A stretch of 64,000 bases of DNA, from contig JAUIBR010000013.1 in the NCBI GenBank assembly GCA_030427705.1, positions 81,158-145,157 of the forward strand. The letters are read 5' to 3'. The notes below the pieces were generated by a model. It was not told the origin of the DNA, ran no database searches, and saw only the letters and a program-made list of their open reading frames with translations. This DNA comes from a bacterium (GTDB lineage: Bacteria; Myxococcota_A; Bradymonadia; Bradymonadales; Bradymonadaceae). Made by a program: the position numbers and the translations under genes. Shown here one piece after another: positions 1-8,958 of the stretch; position 1 is the stretch's first letter; every line of letters begins with the position of its first letter.

Positions 1-309
1 TCCCATCGGACAACAACCATCTCCGCCACCACAGCTGTTCTGCGTGATGATGCACTCTGCCGTGCAGTCGTCGGAGTCTCCAACGAGCTCCGCCGTGGCA
101 CACGCCGGGGCGGCACAGCTATCCGGGCAGGCGCCTTCACCGCCTACGATCTGCGGATCGCACGCTTCGGTGTCCTGCAGCACCCCATCTCCGCACTCGG
201 AGTTGTTGACGTTGTTGCCATTGTTCGAACTGAATTTCTTGGTCTTCGACGGCCCATCGCCACACGCGAACAAGAACAGAGCAGCACAAACAATCAATAC
301 GTACTTCAT
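1..309 (-). CDS. Cys-rich lipoprotein, 3' end outside window
   Basis: Reading the minus strand from an ATG at 307-309 gives 103 codons that run off the left edge, so the gene is incomplete. The N-terminus MKYVLIVCAALFLFAC is a lipoprotein signal peptide with lipobox LFAC. It is followed by a short Asn-rich linker (SSNNGNNVNN) and then a Cys-rich region starting ECGDGVLQDTEACD, which resembles the Myxococcus Cys-rich (DUF4215-like) repeat. A GAGG ribosome binding site lies 5 nt before the ATG. The leader and signal peptide are almost identical to those of the next gene upstream on this strand (start 2158). Probably an outer-membrane-anchored surface protein; the function is unknown. Confidence 0.8.
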   Translation of the reverse strand, partial: MKYVLIVCAALFLFACGDGPSKTKKFSSNNGNNVNNSECGDGVLQDTEACDPQIVGGEGACPDSCAAPACATAELVGDSDDCTAECIITQNSCGGGDGCCPMG

Positions 310-373
310 CAAAACCTCACATTCCAAGCTCGTAGACTATAGTCTCAGGCTCGATGAATTTCCATGCGTACGC

Positions 374-2158
374 CTACTCAATCCCACTCTCAGACTTGAA
401 CCAGTCGAGCAGTCGGAAGTGCAGCGAATGGGCGTCCGTGAATCCAGAAGCCGTTCTTTGGCCATCACGCTGAATCACGCCCTCGTCATTGGGAACACGG
501 AGGTAGTCGCCGAGCGTTCGGTTTCGAAGAAATCCATCCTGAATGAAAATGATGAGCTCGCCGCCATCAACATCTGCGATGCGGGCGAGGTCCGCTCCGT
601 CAGCCTGCAAAAAGGGTCGGCCCCATTTTGAGCGGACATCGAGCAAGTACGGGTCAGAGTTTGCGCCTTCGAACGACGCGATCTTCAGGCCATCGACATC
701 AAGATACTCCGACGTTCCCGCAAATGTCCCGTCTTTGCGCGGCACCTCAAGGGCAGTCAAGACCGCAATTTCACTGTCGATGGGGTAATCCGTGCCACCC
801 ACCTCGAGGCTGAAATCGGGTGCGATTGAATTCAGCAACGCGACGGTCTCAGGCCGGAGTTCGTCTGCCTCGAACGTGACGACGACTTTCTTCCCGTCAC
901 GCAGATATTGTCGCAGCGATTCAATCTCAGATGTGGACATTTCTTCGGATACATCTGTCAGGATCATCACGTCGTCGCGGCCGTCCAAACTCTCGTTGCC
1001 ACGAGCAGTTACGTCCAAGTCTCGATTCGCGTTCACATAGAGCGAGAAGTACGCATCGCCTTGTGGCTTTCCAGCGCGGTAGTTAATCGCCGGTTGATAG
1101 TGGCCGACACTGACGCCGCGTGGCTCAATCGAACGCAAAGGCCGCTCGGTTCCCTCTTGATTGGCAAGCCAATCAAAGCCGTTGAGCGCGAGCTCGAAAT
1201 TGCTGCCCCAGTGCAACCAGGAATCGCCAAACATATTCTGGTCGCCCACGACGACGATTCGGCCTTCGCCGTATTGCTTAGCAGTCACGACCTCTAGCGG
1301 ACCGATAGGCTCCGCTTCCGCGTCACCATTCCACGTCCAGTCTCCGTAGAATCCGCCACCCGCCTCTTCGTTCCAGAGGTCCGCAAACGAACAACGTGGT
1401 GGGTTGGTACCCTCGGGGCAGGTGCTCGTGAACGCAACACCTGAACCACCTGAGTCCATCGGACCGCCGGTCTGCAAACTGACCATTTCCAGGCCCGCAG
1501 TCACCGGATGTTCGGCGAAATCGCGCACCATGATCCAACCCATTCCGCCAATCGCGTAACGAGGCGGTTGGTCGGTGGCGATGTGATAAAGAACCTCGAC
1601 GCCCATCGGTACGAGGAAGCGATTCACCCGCTCAGCATGCCGATAGACATTCGTGTGATCGGCGATGACGTAGAGCCCGCCACCGTTCTCAACAAACTCG
1701 ATGATCGCCGCAACCTCGTCGTCGCCAAAATCAGGCAGTCTGCTCGACACGAGATTGATGAACAAGACATCAAACCCTTCCAGACGCTCCTTCGAAATCG
1801 TTTGGTCGCGCACGTACGTGGTCTGATACCCATTGTTCTGAATGTGTTCGAATAGGCGCCAAAAACCAAACACGCCCTGATAGCTGAATTGACCTTTCTC
1901 GAGTCGGTAGTCCAAGGGGTTTTGCAACGTCGAGTGGTAGAGGTCGACGTAGACCTTCGCGATGGGCTCGGGTTCCTCGCATTCGGGGCCGCCTACGAGC
2001 GGATCGCATTCACCCGGATCAATATTGTTCTGATTGTTCTGATTGTTCTGATTGTTCTGATTGTTCGGTTCGACCTTCCCATTATTTGACCCATCAGACG
2101 CCCCATCGCCGCAAGCGAACAGGAAGAGCGCCGCACAAACAATCCATACATACTTCAT
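374..2158 (-). CDS. Lipoprotein with two amidotransferase-like (DUF4350/GIFT-like) domains
   Basis: A 594-aa lipoprotein. The signal peptide ends in lipobox LFAC, followed by an Asn/Gln linker (four NNQ units) and then, from about residue 68, a Rossmann-like domain. The segment DEVAAIIEFVENGGGLYVIAD matches the strand-glycine-turn pattern of class I amidotransferase-like folds seen in DUF4350, ThuA and GldG-type proteins. A second, weaker copy around residue 410 (SEIESLRQYLRDGKKVVVTF) suggests an internal duplication. I see no Cys-His-Glu catalytic triad, so a binding role seems more likely than catalysis. It shares its leader with the lipoprotein 64 bp downstream and probably forms a unit with it. 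Fold assignment is inference from sequence pattern. Confidence 0.85.
   Translation of the reverse strand: MKYVWIVCAALFLFACGDGASDGSNNGKVEPNNQNNQNNQNNQNNIDPGECDPLVGGPECEEPEPIAKVYVDLYHSTLQNPLDYRLEKGQFSYQGVFGFWRLFEHIQNNGYQTTYVRDQTISKERLEGFDVLFINLVSSRLPDFGDDEVAAIIEFVENGGGLYVIADHTNVYRHAERVNRFLVPMGVEVLYHIATDQPPRYAIGGMGWIMVRDFAEHPVTAGLEMVSLQTGGPMDSGGSGVAFTSTCPEGTNPPRCSFADLWNEEAGGGFYGDWTWNGDAEAEPIGPLEVVTAKQYGEGRIVVVGDQNMFGDSWLHWGSNFELALNGFDWLANQEGTERPLRSIEPRGVSVGHYQPAINYRAGKPQGDAYFSLYVNANRDLDVTARGNESLDGRDDVMILTDVSEEMSTSEIESLRQYLRDGKKVVVTFEADELRPETVALLNSIAPDFSLEVGGTDYPIDSEIAVLTALEVPRKDGTFAGTSEYLDVDGLKIASFEGANSDPYLLDVRSKWGRPFLQADGADLARIADVDGGELIIFIQDGFLRNRTLGDYLRVPNDEGVIQRDGQRTASGFTDAHSLHFRLLDWFKSESGIE
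2023..2072 (-). repeat. 9-bp tandem repeat encoding an Asn/Gln linker
   Basis: Four to five copies of ATTGTTCTG (plus strand) encode the NNQ repeat after the lipobox of the lipoprotein at 374-2158. The unit is a multiple of three, so slippage would change linker length without breaking the frame. Similar 9-bp arrays occur at about 39318-39390 and 44221-44339. Confidence 0.85.
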
Positions 2159-2289
2159 CGAAACCTCACATTACAGTCCATACAACCGCCGCCAGTCGGA
2201 GACCGTAACACAACTCAAATCGCCGTTCACTTTTGCCCAACCCGCGAAAAAAGACGTTAATTTTCAGAAAGATGCGAGACCGGAAATCT

Positions 2290-3741
2290 CTATCTGCCGG
2301 CGAGGATCGCTGCGGGTTCCATGCGGCTCGCGCGGAAAGCAGGCAGCAGCGCGCCAATCCAGCAGAAGAGCAACGCAACACCCAAGCAACCGGCGACCAT
2401 CCAAGGCTCAAACGAAAAGAGCGTTTCGGGTTTATAGGGGAACGCTCCTACCTGCGTAGCGAGCAGGTAATCGACGAATTTTGAGACAGCGTAGCCCACC
2501 ATGATTCCAAGTGTTCCGCCGATGAGACCTAGCGCGGTCGCCTCACCCAATACCAGCATTCGGATATTGTTTGGTGTCGCGCCTACCGCCCGCATCAGGG
2601 CGAGTTCGCGGCGGCGCTCCAGAATCACCATCAGGAACGTATGCATGATGTTGATAGCCGCGATGGCCAGGAAGATGAGGCTAACCAGATTGAAGATTAG
2701 CGTGAGCAGCAGAATTAAGAGGCCAGCGCGCTGCGCGTTCTCGTACTTGCTGGACAGCGCGAACCCTTGTTCGTCCACGATCGTCTGCGCAATCATAGCC
2801 ACCGCATCATTGGACTTCGCCTCGACCACAATCGAGTGATACTCCTCAGCCGAAGCCTGCCCCGAAACCTCAGCATTCAAGCGCTTGATGTAACCGATGG
2901 GCATCGTCAGGCCGAGGTTGATGGCCTTGTCCGAGAATCCAACCAGCTTCACACGTCGCGATATCTGTTTGTCCGATTTCGAACGCCCCAGATAGCTTCG
3001 GCCGAAGACGGCTTCGCCCTCGAAACCGATTAGTGCTTTCTGCGAGAGTTTTGGAAGGTTGCCGACCATCCCTTTCGCCCCGGCCATCGCCGTCTGGACA
3101 CTGCCGTTGTAGATCTCCAAGAGCGCCGGCGCGACCAATGCGGGGATAGGCATCAGGCAGATTTTCTCTTCCTGGTGGCAGTATTGTGGTGACGCGCAAT
3201 CTGCATCCGACCCGCAGCTTCGCCCCGTGCAAACATTGTCTGACCCGCAACTCATGCCGTCCGGGCAGCCAGCATCGCATGGGATCGACTCCCAATCTTT
3301 GAACTCTATGACGGGTTCGGTCAGCTCTTCTTGAACCAGCTCCGGCGGGATGCCGTCTGCGATCAGTTCGGCCCACATATCCTTGCCCAACAAGGCTTTG
3401 CCGCCCTTCACGCTTGAGGGAAACGTCAGCTTCATCTTGGGAAAGACGGTCCGAACACCTTCGATATCGCGAAAGATATCAGCTGTCCGATCGTTGAGTT
3501 TAGGCCCACCAAACAGGCCGCCGGTTTGGAAACCGGCCACGTCATACGACGGCTTCACAACTTCCAGTTGCCGCACAACGAACACGTCTTCCAACACGGT
3601 TGTCTGCACGCCAGCACCCAGCGCCGTGAAGAACAGCAGCGTCCCGATCCCGATAACAATGCCAATACTTGACAGTATAAAATCTCGCCGGTTTCGGCGG
3701 ATCGACTGCAGGACAAGTTGGATGAGACGGCCGAAGCTCAT
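2290..3741 (-). CDS. MacB/LolC-type ABC transporter permease with Cys-rich insertion
   Basis: A 483-aa inner-membrane permease of the FtsX/MacB superfamily. One transmembrane segment lies near residues 21-42, followed by a large periplasmic domain and three more segments in the last 145 residues. The motif ERRRELALMRAVGAT after TM2 is the typical cytoplasmic coupling region that contacts the ATPase. Unusual for the family, residues 155-195 carry eight cysteines (C155, 159, 165, 171, 176, 182, 188, 195) arranged like the disulfide repeats of secreted proteins elsewhere in this window. The start overlaps the ATPase stop by 4 bp, so the two are translationally coupled. The family moves lipoproteins, lipids or peptides out of the inner membrane by mechanotransmission. 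The substrate here is unknown. Confidence 0.93.
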   Translation of the reverse strand: MSFGRLIQLVLQSIRRNRRDFILSSIGIVIGIGTLLFFTALGAGVQTTVLEDVFVVRQLEVVKPSYDVAGFQTGGLFGGPKLNDRTADIFRDIEGVRTVFPKMKLTFPSSVKGGKALLGKDMWAELIADGIPPELVQEELTEPVIEFKDWESIPCDAGCPDGMSCGSDNVCTGRSCGSDADCASPQYCHQEEKICLMPIPALVAPALLEIYNGSVQTAMAGAKGMVGNLPKLSQKALIGFEGEAVFGRSYLGRSKSDKQISRRVKLVGFSDKAINLGLTMPIGYIKRLNAEVSGQASAEEYHSIVVEAKSNDAVAMIAQTIVDEQGFALSSKYENAQRAGLLILLLTLIFNLVSLIFLAIAAINIMHTFLMVILERRRELALMRAVGATPNNIRMLVLGEATALGLIGGTLGIMVGYAVSKFVDYLLATQVGAFPYKPETLFSFEPWMVAGCLGVALLFCWIGALLPAFRASRMEPAAILAGR

Positions 3742-4460
3742 TCCTCTTCTCCTAGCTGCAACCGGCGCGACGGGTCGGAGGGTTTGTTCGCTTTATCGCT
3801 AACAATCTCGCCGTCTTCGAAGCGAATGATGCGGCGAGCCATGCGAGCGATGTGCTCTTCGTGGGTGACCATGATGAGGGTTAGGCCATCGTCCTCGTTG
3901 AGCTTTCGGAAGATGTTCAGAATCTCTACACCCGTGTTGCGGTCCAGGCTGCCGGTCGGCTCGTCGCAGAGCAGCAGTTGAGGATTGCAGAACAGTGAGC
4001 GTGCGATGGCTACGCGCTGCTTTTGTCCACCGGACAGCTGCGTGGGATTGGACTCAGACCGACCAGAAAGCCCAACGCGCTCCAAGAGTTCGACAGCACG
4101 ACGCTCCGCATCGGCGGTCTCCTTGGGACTGAAGAAGCTTGGTAAAGCCACGTTTTCAGCAGCGGTTAGATGGTCCAAGAGATTGAACTGCTGGAACACA
4201 AACCCAATCTGGGTGTTTCGCATTTCGGCGAGCTTTGCCTCAGGCAGCCCCGAAATCTTGGCGCCATTGACGGACACATCGCCGGTGAACTCGCGGTCTA
4301 GACCGCCAACGACGTTCAACAACGTCGTCTTGCCGCTGCCGGACGTACCGATGATGGCTACGAATTCCCCTGCCTCGATTTCAAGCGAGACGTTCTTGAG
4401 CACCCGAGTTTGGGCGTCGCCATCGCCGTAGGTCTTGCTGACCTTTGAAACGGAAATCAC
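3738..4460 (-). CDS. ABC transporter ATP-binding protein, LolD/MacB type
   Basis: A 240-aa cytoplasmic ATPase with every expected motif: Walker A GTSGSGKTT (38-46), Q-loop FVFQQFNLL (88-96), signature LSGGQKQRVA (142-151), Walker B LLLCDEPTGSLD (162-173) and the switch histidine H200. The length and the Q-loop sequence fit the LolD/MacB/FtsE branch that pairs with four-TM mechanotransmission permeases. It starts 3 bp after the lipoprotein at 4464-6239 and overlaps the permease by 4 bp, giving a lipoprotein-ATPase-permease operon. It drives export or membrane extraction rather than import, as far as the family is known. Confidence 0.96.
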   Translation of the reverse strand: MISVSKVSKTYGDGDAQTRVLKNVSLEIEAGEFVAIIGTSGSGKTTLLNVVGGLDREFTGDVSVNGAKISGLPEAKLAEMRNTQIGFVFQQFNLLDHLTAAENVALPSFFSPKETADAERRAVELLERVGLSGRSESNPTQLSGGQKQRVAIARSLFCNPQLLLCDEPTGSLDRNTGVEILNIFRKLNEDDGLTLIMVTHEEHIARMARRIIRFEDGEIVSDKANKPSDPSRRLQLGEEE

Positions 4461-4463
4461 GCG

Positions 4464-6239
4464 TTACTTCTTGTCTTCCGTCGTTGGTTCTTCCTTCGGC
4501 TTGTCGTCCTTGGCGCCGTCGGTCACCGTATCGGTGCCCTTCTTCGGCTTCAGGTCGATGACAAGATGTGCAATGCCGCCATTTGGCTCGGCATCAAGCT
4601 TCAAGGATGCTTCCTCGATGTCGTTCAGGAAGGATGCCTGTGGATACATCATCAGCATTGGTCCGACGTTGTCACGAAGACGTGCAGCGTTGAGGTACAG
4701 ACCATTGAACGGCGCCTCGCCCGCAAACGCCTTGCCAAGGTCCATGCCTTCGGCATCTTTCAGTCGTCCTTCCGAACGCTTATTCGTCGCGTATTCGATG
4801 ACCGACTTAGGAGCCAGCGCCATCGTCGCGAAATAGACGTTCGCACCGTTGATATAGAGTCGGCCTGGGGCACCTGGTCCCGTTACTTCAAGCATCTCCC
4901 AGCCTTCAACTGGCGCATCGTCGATCGTCACCGGCTTGCGCGACAGCATCATTGCAAGTGGGCTCATCATCTTGTCGACAGCGCTCGTGACCGATGCAGG
5001 TTCATCAAACTGCAGCGACACAATCAGGCCAGCCTTCGTCCATGGGTCCGCGCCTTTGCTGGCACCTGGCATGAGGGACTGAATCCCGCCACTGACGCCA
5101 TAGAAGAAGACACCGATGTTACCGGTCAGCTTGTTGATGATCTCGGTTTCGATATCCAGGTTCAGAGCCTGGCTCTGCATCTTGAGGCTACGCTGCATGC
5201 CGCGTCGGTCCTCGTCCGGGAGATTATCGGTGATAAGCTTCCAGACCTTCTTCGCGTCGAACGAGAATCGAAGTCCCAACAGCACCAACTGCGTCGAGAA
5301 ACCGTTCCAATCAAACTTCTGCGGTGGTTTGAGCGCGTCCACAACTTGCTTGGCGACGTCGCCCTTCATGCCAACTCGAAGTTTCGCATCAGCCTGATTA
5401 TCCGTGACGTTGACGCCCAAACCGGCGTACTGAACGTTTTGCTTTGTCCATGCCGCGCCTGCTTCAACCTCAGGGTTGTCCTTCATGGCTGCTTTGAAGT
5501 CGTCGGAGTTCATGTACTCGACGGGATTGAAGAACACCGAAACGGTCGAAGCCTCACCGATGTCCTTTTGGAATGCCTTGAAGCCTTCGGTCGAGCCGAG
5601 CGCGACTTCCTTCTTCGTTCCGGCGATATCGGCCAAAACCAGCGAGCCGGTTCCGTCGTCGAGCGCTTCCTTCACACTCGTCGCAGGCATGCAGACGATG
5701 GCGAGCTTGCCCTTATAGAGCCACGCAATCTGGCGAGCAGGATCGTCGCTCAGGATCTTCATCTTGTGACCGCCAACCGTCTCGTTCTTGGTCACGGACT
5801 TAATCTGGAATGCGTTCTTCGCCTTGTCTGTCAGGATCTTCTCGAACTGCTGACGATTCTCAACATAGGTTGTGAAGATGATGCGGCTGCGATATGCGCC
5901 GATAGCTGCGGTGGCATCGGGCGCGATACCCGCGCGCTTCCAAGACTCTCGGTCCGTGAGATTCAGGCCAAAATTGGTTTGGAAGCTCTTCTCGAAACCT
6001 TCGACGAAACCGAGCCCCGAGAACCGGTCTTTAACGACATTGATGCCTTCGCGTGTCTTCTTGAGATCCGACAAGAACACCAGCGCTTCAACCTTTGCAG
6101 GCATGTGCGTGGCAATGTCTTGGACACGCTCTTTAGGCGTGGCTGGGATCGTCGCTTCCTTATTGCCGCACTTATCGCAACCAAATGCGAAGAGCAGGAC
6201 CAGAAGCAGTGCAAATACTGGATAACGTTTGGGGTTCAT
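4464..6239 (-). CDS. Large DUF3352-like lipoprotein, first gene of the ABC operon
   Basis: A 591-aa protein with lipoprotein signal peptide (lipobox FAFGC, mature N-terminus CDKCGNK). The body alternates short beta segments and helices. Phrases such as PAKVEALVFLSDL near the start, followed by repeated descriptions of a bounded scalar-like fold, recall DUF3352-type proteins, but I could not confirm the family. The C-terminus is charged (PKEEPTTEDKK). The ATPase begins 3 bp after its stop, so it is probably the periplasmic or outer-membrane partner or substrate-handling protein of that transporter. An equally long antisense frame exists (4566-6341) but lacks protein-like features. Confidence 0.85.
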   Translation of the reverse strand: MNPKRYPVFALLLVLLFAFGCDKCGNKEATIPATPKERVQDIATHMPAKVEALVFLSDLKKTREGINVVKDRFSGLGFVEGFEKSFQTNFGLNLTDRESWKRAGIAPDATAAIGAYRSRIIFTTYVENRQQFEKILTDKAKNAFQIKSVTKNETVGGHKMKILSDDPARQIAWLYKGKLAIVCMPATSVKEALDDGTGSLVLADIAGTKKEVALGSTEGFKAFQKDIGEASTVSVFFNPVEYMNSDDFKAAMKDNPEVEAGAAWTKQNVQYAGLGVNVTDNQADAKLRVGMKGDVAKQVVDALKPPQKFDWNGFSTQLVLLGLRFSFDAKKVWKLITDNLPDEDRRGMQRSLKMQSQALNLDIETEIINKLTGNIGVFFYGVSGGIQSLMPGASKGADPWTKAGLIVSLQFDEPASVTSAVDKMMSPLAMMLSRKPVTIDDAPVEGWEMLEVTGPGAPGRLYINGANVYFATMALAPKSVIEYATNKRSEGRLKDAEGMDLGKAFAGEAPFNGLYLNAARLRDNVGPMLMMYPQASFLNDIEEASLKLDAEPNGGIAHLVIDLKPKKGTDTVTDGAKDDKPKEEPTTEDKK

Positions 6240-6401
6240 GTGTTTCTCACGTCTGTTGCGCGGGGCCTCAATGAGCGCGCATTGGACAATGGATCGGTCA
6301 CATCGTCAAGGATGACGCACCGCGCGCTGAGGCTGCTGTAAACTTGACGTAAACCACGTCTGGCACCACTCTGATTCCACACTCATAGCAAGGCAATCGA
6401 A
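6240..6401. promoter_or_regulatory. Divergent intergenic region with an inverted repeat
   Basis: This 162-bp gap separates a minus-strand lipoprotein operon from a plus-strand permease and must hold both promoters. Positions 6265-6280 read GCCTCA-ATGA-GCGCGC, and 6322-6333 hold GCGCGCTGAGGC, the inverse of the same bases without the 4-nt spacer. This makes an imperfect inverted repeat about 41 bp apart, which could be a regulator site or DNA loop. No convincing paired -35/-10 elements were found. Confidence 0.35.
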
Positions 6402-8642
6402 GTGTCTACGAGCGAACTCGGCTCCGAAGTTACCGTCCTGGAAGAGGACGGAGATGGCGGCAGCAAACGTGTCCTGTTCGGCACGTTTACCGGCGTTTTC
6501 ACGCCAACCCTACTGACCATCTTGGGCGTCATCATGTACGTCCGAATCGGTTGGTCGGTTGGCAACGCGGGCGTGTTGGGTACGTGGATGGTGATGCTTT
6601 TGGCGATGGGCATCACCGCGGCAACAGGCCTTTCGCTAAGCTCGGTCGCGACCAACACCCGCATTGGACCAGGCGGCCCCTACGCGATCTTGTCGCGCTC
6701 GCTGGGCTACGAAGTTGGTGGCGCGATCGGCGTTCCGCTCTTCCTAACGCGTCCGCTCGGCGTCGCGATGTACGTCTTCGGTTTCCGAGAAGGTTGGTTG
6801 TGGATCTTTCCGGACCACCCGCCCATCGGTGTCGACCTCATCGTCTTTGGCTTACTTGCCGCTATCTCGTACATCAGCGCCGACCTGGCATTTAAGGTTC
6901 AATACCTCATCATGGCCATCATCGTGGGTTCTCTGGTGAGTATCTTCGCCAGCCCTGTGACGTTTGAGCCCGTGGCCGAAGCGCCGATGTGGGGGAGTTA
7001 TCCCGGATTCCCCGAGAACGGCTTTAAAGGCACTGATTTCTGGGGCGTTTTCGCTGTCTTCTTCCCCGCCACGACCGGAATTCTGGCTGGCGCGAACATG
7101 TCTGGGGACCTCAAAGATCCCAGACGCGCCATCCCCGTCGGGACACTTTGGGCCATCGCGATTAGCAGCGTCATCTACTTCGCCATCGCATGGTGGGTTG
7201 GCCGTGCCGGCACCCTTGAAGAGTTGCTGAACAACTACACGCTGGCGATCGACAAAGCCCTTTGGCCACCGATCGTGCTGGCGGGGCTGTTGGGGGCGAC
7301 CGCTTCCAGCGCGCTCGCAGGCATGGTTGGCGGCCCTCGCATCCTTCAGGCGATGGGCCAGAACAAGCTGATTCCATTCAGCGACACGATGGCAAAGGCT
7401 GGTGCCGACGGAAATCCGAAGTCCGCAGTGCTGGTCACGGCAGTGCTGACCCTGGCCTGCATTATGGTGCGCGACCTCAACACCATCGCACCGCTGGTCA
7501 CGATGTTCTTCCTCATCACCTACTGCATGCTCAATGTGGTGGTGCTGATGGAGGCGAGCCTTGGGCTTGTCAGCTACCGGCCAACGATGCCACTGCCACG
7601 GGTGATCCCGTTCTTCGGGATGACTGGATGCATCTTCTCGATGTTCATCGTTAACCCCACCTTCGGACTCATCTCCGTCGGGTTGGTCGTCGCTTGTTAC
7701 ATCTGGATGAAGAATCGCGGCGTGGCGGACGCAAACGAAGACGTGCGCTCCTCAGCATTTGTGGCCATGGCGCAATGGGCGGCTTCGCGTGTCACTGCCG
7801 AAGAGCGCGAGAACGCTCGCGCCTGGAAACCAGAATTCCTGGTCCCGGTAGATGACCCCGAGGAGATTCGCGGCCAGTACCAGTTATTGCTCGACCTCAC
7901 GCGGCCCGATGGTTCCGTGACCCTGCTTGGCTTGGACCGCGACCAGGAAGACCCGAAGTTGCGCGAACGGCTTCTAGAGCTAAGCGAGTCGTTCCGGTCC
8001 GATGGGATCCAATCGAGCTCAACGGTGCTCAACAACTTCGACCCGCAGCGCGGTATCATCGCGGGCATCGAGGTTCTGCAAGCTGCATTCTTCCGACCCA
8101 ACCTGCTCTTCGCCACATTCCAAGCGGATGGGCACGACACGCTGGATATGGCGTTCTTTGCCGAAACCGCCGAGCACGAGCGCGTGGGAATGCTCGTCGT
8201 CGCGATGCACGGGAAGGTTGGGTTTGGGCAACGTGAACGTGTGAACCTCTGGGTCCGCCCCGCCCCTGGCACCTGGGATGCCGAGGCAGCCTTTAAATCG
8301 GGCAATCTCAACCTGAACCTGCTAACGGGCTACCGCCTCATGCGTGAGTGGAAGGCTACCGTCACGATGATCACCGTGGTTTCGAGCGAAGATGAAGTCG
8401 CCGAGGCCGAGCAGTTCCTTTCAGACCTGTGCGATCTAGCCCGCTACCGGAAGTCCAAAGTACAAAAGCTGGTCCTTGTGGGTCCTTACTGGGAGACGCT
8501 CGAAGATGCGCCGGTAGCCGACGTGAACGTTGTCGGCATTCAGCCAGACCCCGACGCAGTCGACCTGACCCGCAAAGTCGAGAAGCTCAAATCCACCCTG
8601 ATATGTGTCAGAGATTCAGGTCGCGAATCCGCACTAGTGTGA
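6402..8642 (+). CDS. Cation-chloride-cotransporter-like APC permease
   Basis: A 746-aa membrane protein that starts with GTG at 6402. The first ~470 residues form about 12 hydrophobic segments of the amino acid-polyamine-organocation fold. Two stretches match the SLC12/CCC family closely: GTFTGVFTPTLLTILGVIMY in TM1 and GANMSGDLKDPRRAIPVGT after TM6, the latter being a hallmark of eukaryotic NKCC/KCC proteins. A cytoplasmic C-terminal domain of about 270 residues follows, also as in CCC proteins. It probably moves Na, K and Cl or amino acids across the inner membrane; the substrate cannot be read from sequence. The gene stands alone. Confidence 0.92.
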   Translation: MSTSELGSEVTVLEEDGDGGSKRVLFGTFTGVFTPTLLTILGVIMYVRIGWSVGNAGVLGTWMVMLLAMGITAATGLSLSSVATNTRIGPGGPYAILSRSLGYEVGGAIGVPLFLTRPLGVAMYVFGFREGWLWIFPDHPPIGVDLIVFGLLAAISYISADLAFKVQYLIMAIIVGSLVSIFASPVTFEPVAEAPMWGSYPGFPENGFKGTDFWGVFAVFFPATTGILAGANMSGDLKDPRRAIPVGTLWAIAISSVIYFAIAWWVGRAGTLEELLNNYTLAIDKALWPPIVLAGLLGATASSALAGMVGGPRILQAMGQNKLIPFSDTMAKAGADGNPKSAVLVTAVLTLACIMVRDLNTIAPLVTMFFLITYCMLNVVVLMEASLGLVSYRPTMPLPRVIPFFGMTGCIFSMFIVNPTFGLISVGLVVACYIWMKNRGVADANEDVRSSAFVAMAQWAASRVTAEERENARAWKPEFLVPVDDPEEIRGQYQLLLDLTRPDGSVTLLGLDRDQEDPKLRERLLELSESFRSDGIQSSSTVLNNFDPQRGIIAGIEVLQAAFFRPNLLFATFQADGHDTLDMAFFAETAEHERVGMLVVAMHGKVGFGQRERVNLWVRPAPGTWDAEAAFKSGNLNLNLLTGYRLMREWKATVTMITVVSSEDEVAEAEQFLSDLCDLARYRKSKVQKLVLVGPYWETLEDAPVADVNVVGIQPDPDAVDLTRKVEKLKSTLICVRDSGRESALV

Positions 8643-8703
8643 AATTTCCTACTTCGCGTTCCTGAATTGGCAATCGGCGCGACTTTTCGTAAGACTAAAC
8701 ACG

Positions 8704-8958
8704 ATGGAAACTGTCGTCTCATTCTTGGAAGGGGCCTCGTTTTACGCGCTGTTTCAGCAGATCAACGCCCTGTCGACCACTGAAGTCGTCATGGTCTTTC
8801 TGGCTTCGAAATTCTGCTTCGTGATGATGGCGCTGGTTTTATTGGCTGTTCCACCGGTTCGCGTGAGAGTCGCTGGATTGTTGGCGACGGAGGCCACCGA
8901 CCCAACAGGGCTCTTGCTTGAGCACCAGGCTACCGCCCTGCTCACCACTGACGACTAG
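8704..8958 (+). CDS. Small membrane protein of unknown function
   Basis: An 84-residue frame with a hydrophobic stretch at about residues 28-52 (VVMVFLASKFCFVMMALVLLAV), preceded by a mildly amphipathic N-terminus. No family recognised. It follows the cotransporter gene by 61 bp on the same strand and ends tail-to-tail with the penicillin-binding protein gene, sharing the palindrome CTAG as both stop codons (8955-8958). That exact abutment supports a real gene end. No clear ribosome binding site is visible, so the start is uncertain. Confidence 0.6.
   Translation: METVVSFLEGASFYALFQQINALSTTEVVMVFLASKFCFVMMALVLLAVPPVRVRVAGLLATEATDPTGLLLEHQATALLTTDD

Noticed and set aside
4566..6341. 591-aa plus-strand frame opposite the DUF3352-like lipoprotein
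   Set aside because: Exactly shadows the minus-strand gene; no signal peptide, family motif or ribosome binding site; its open frame follows from the codon bias of the real gene.
6344..6376. TTGACG promoter element before the cotransporter
   Set aside because: No matching -10 element at usual spacing.
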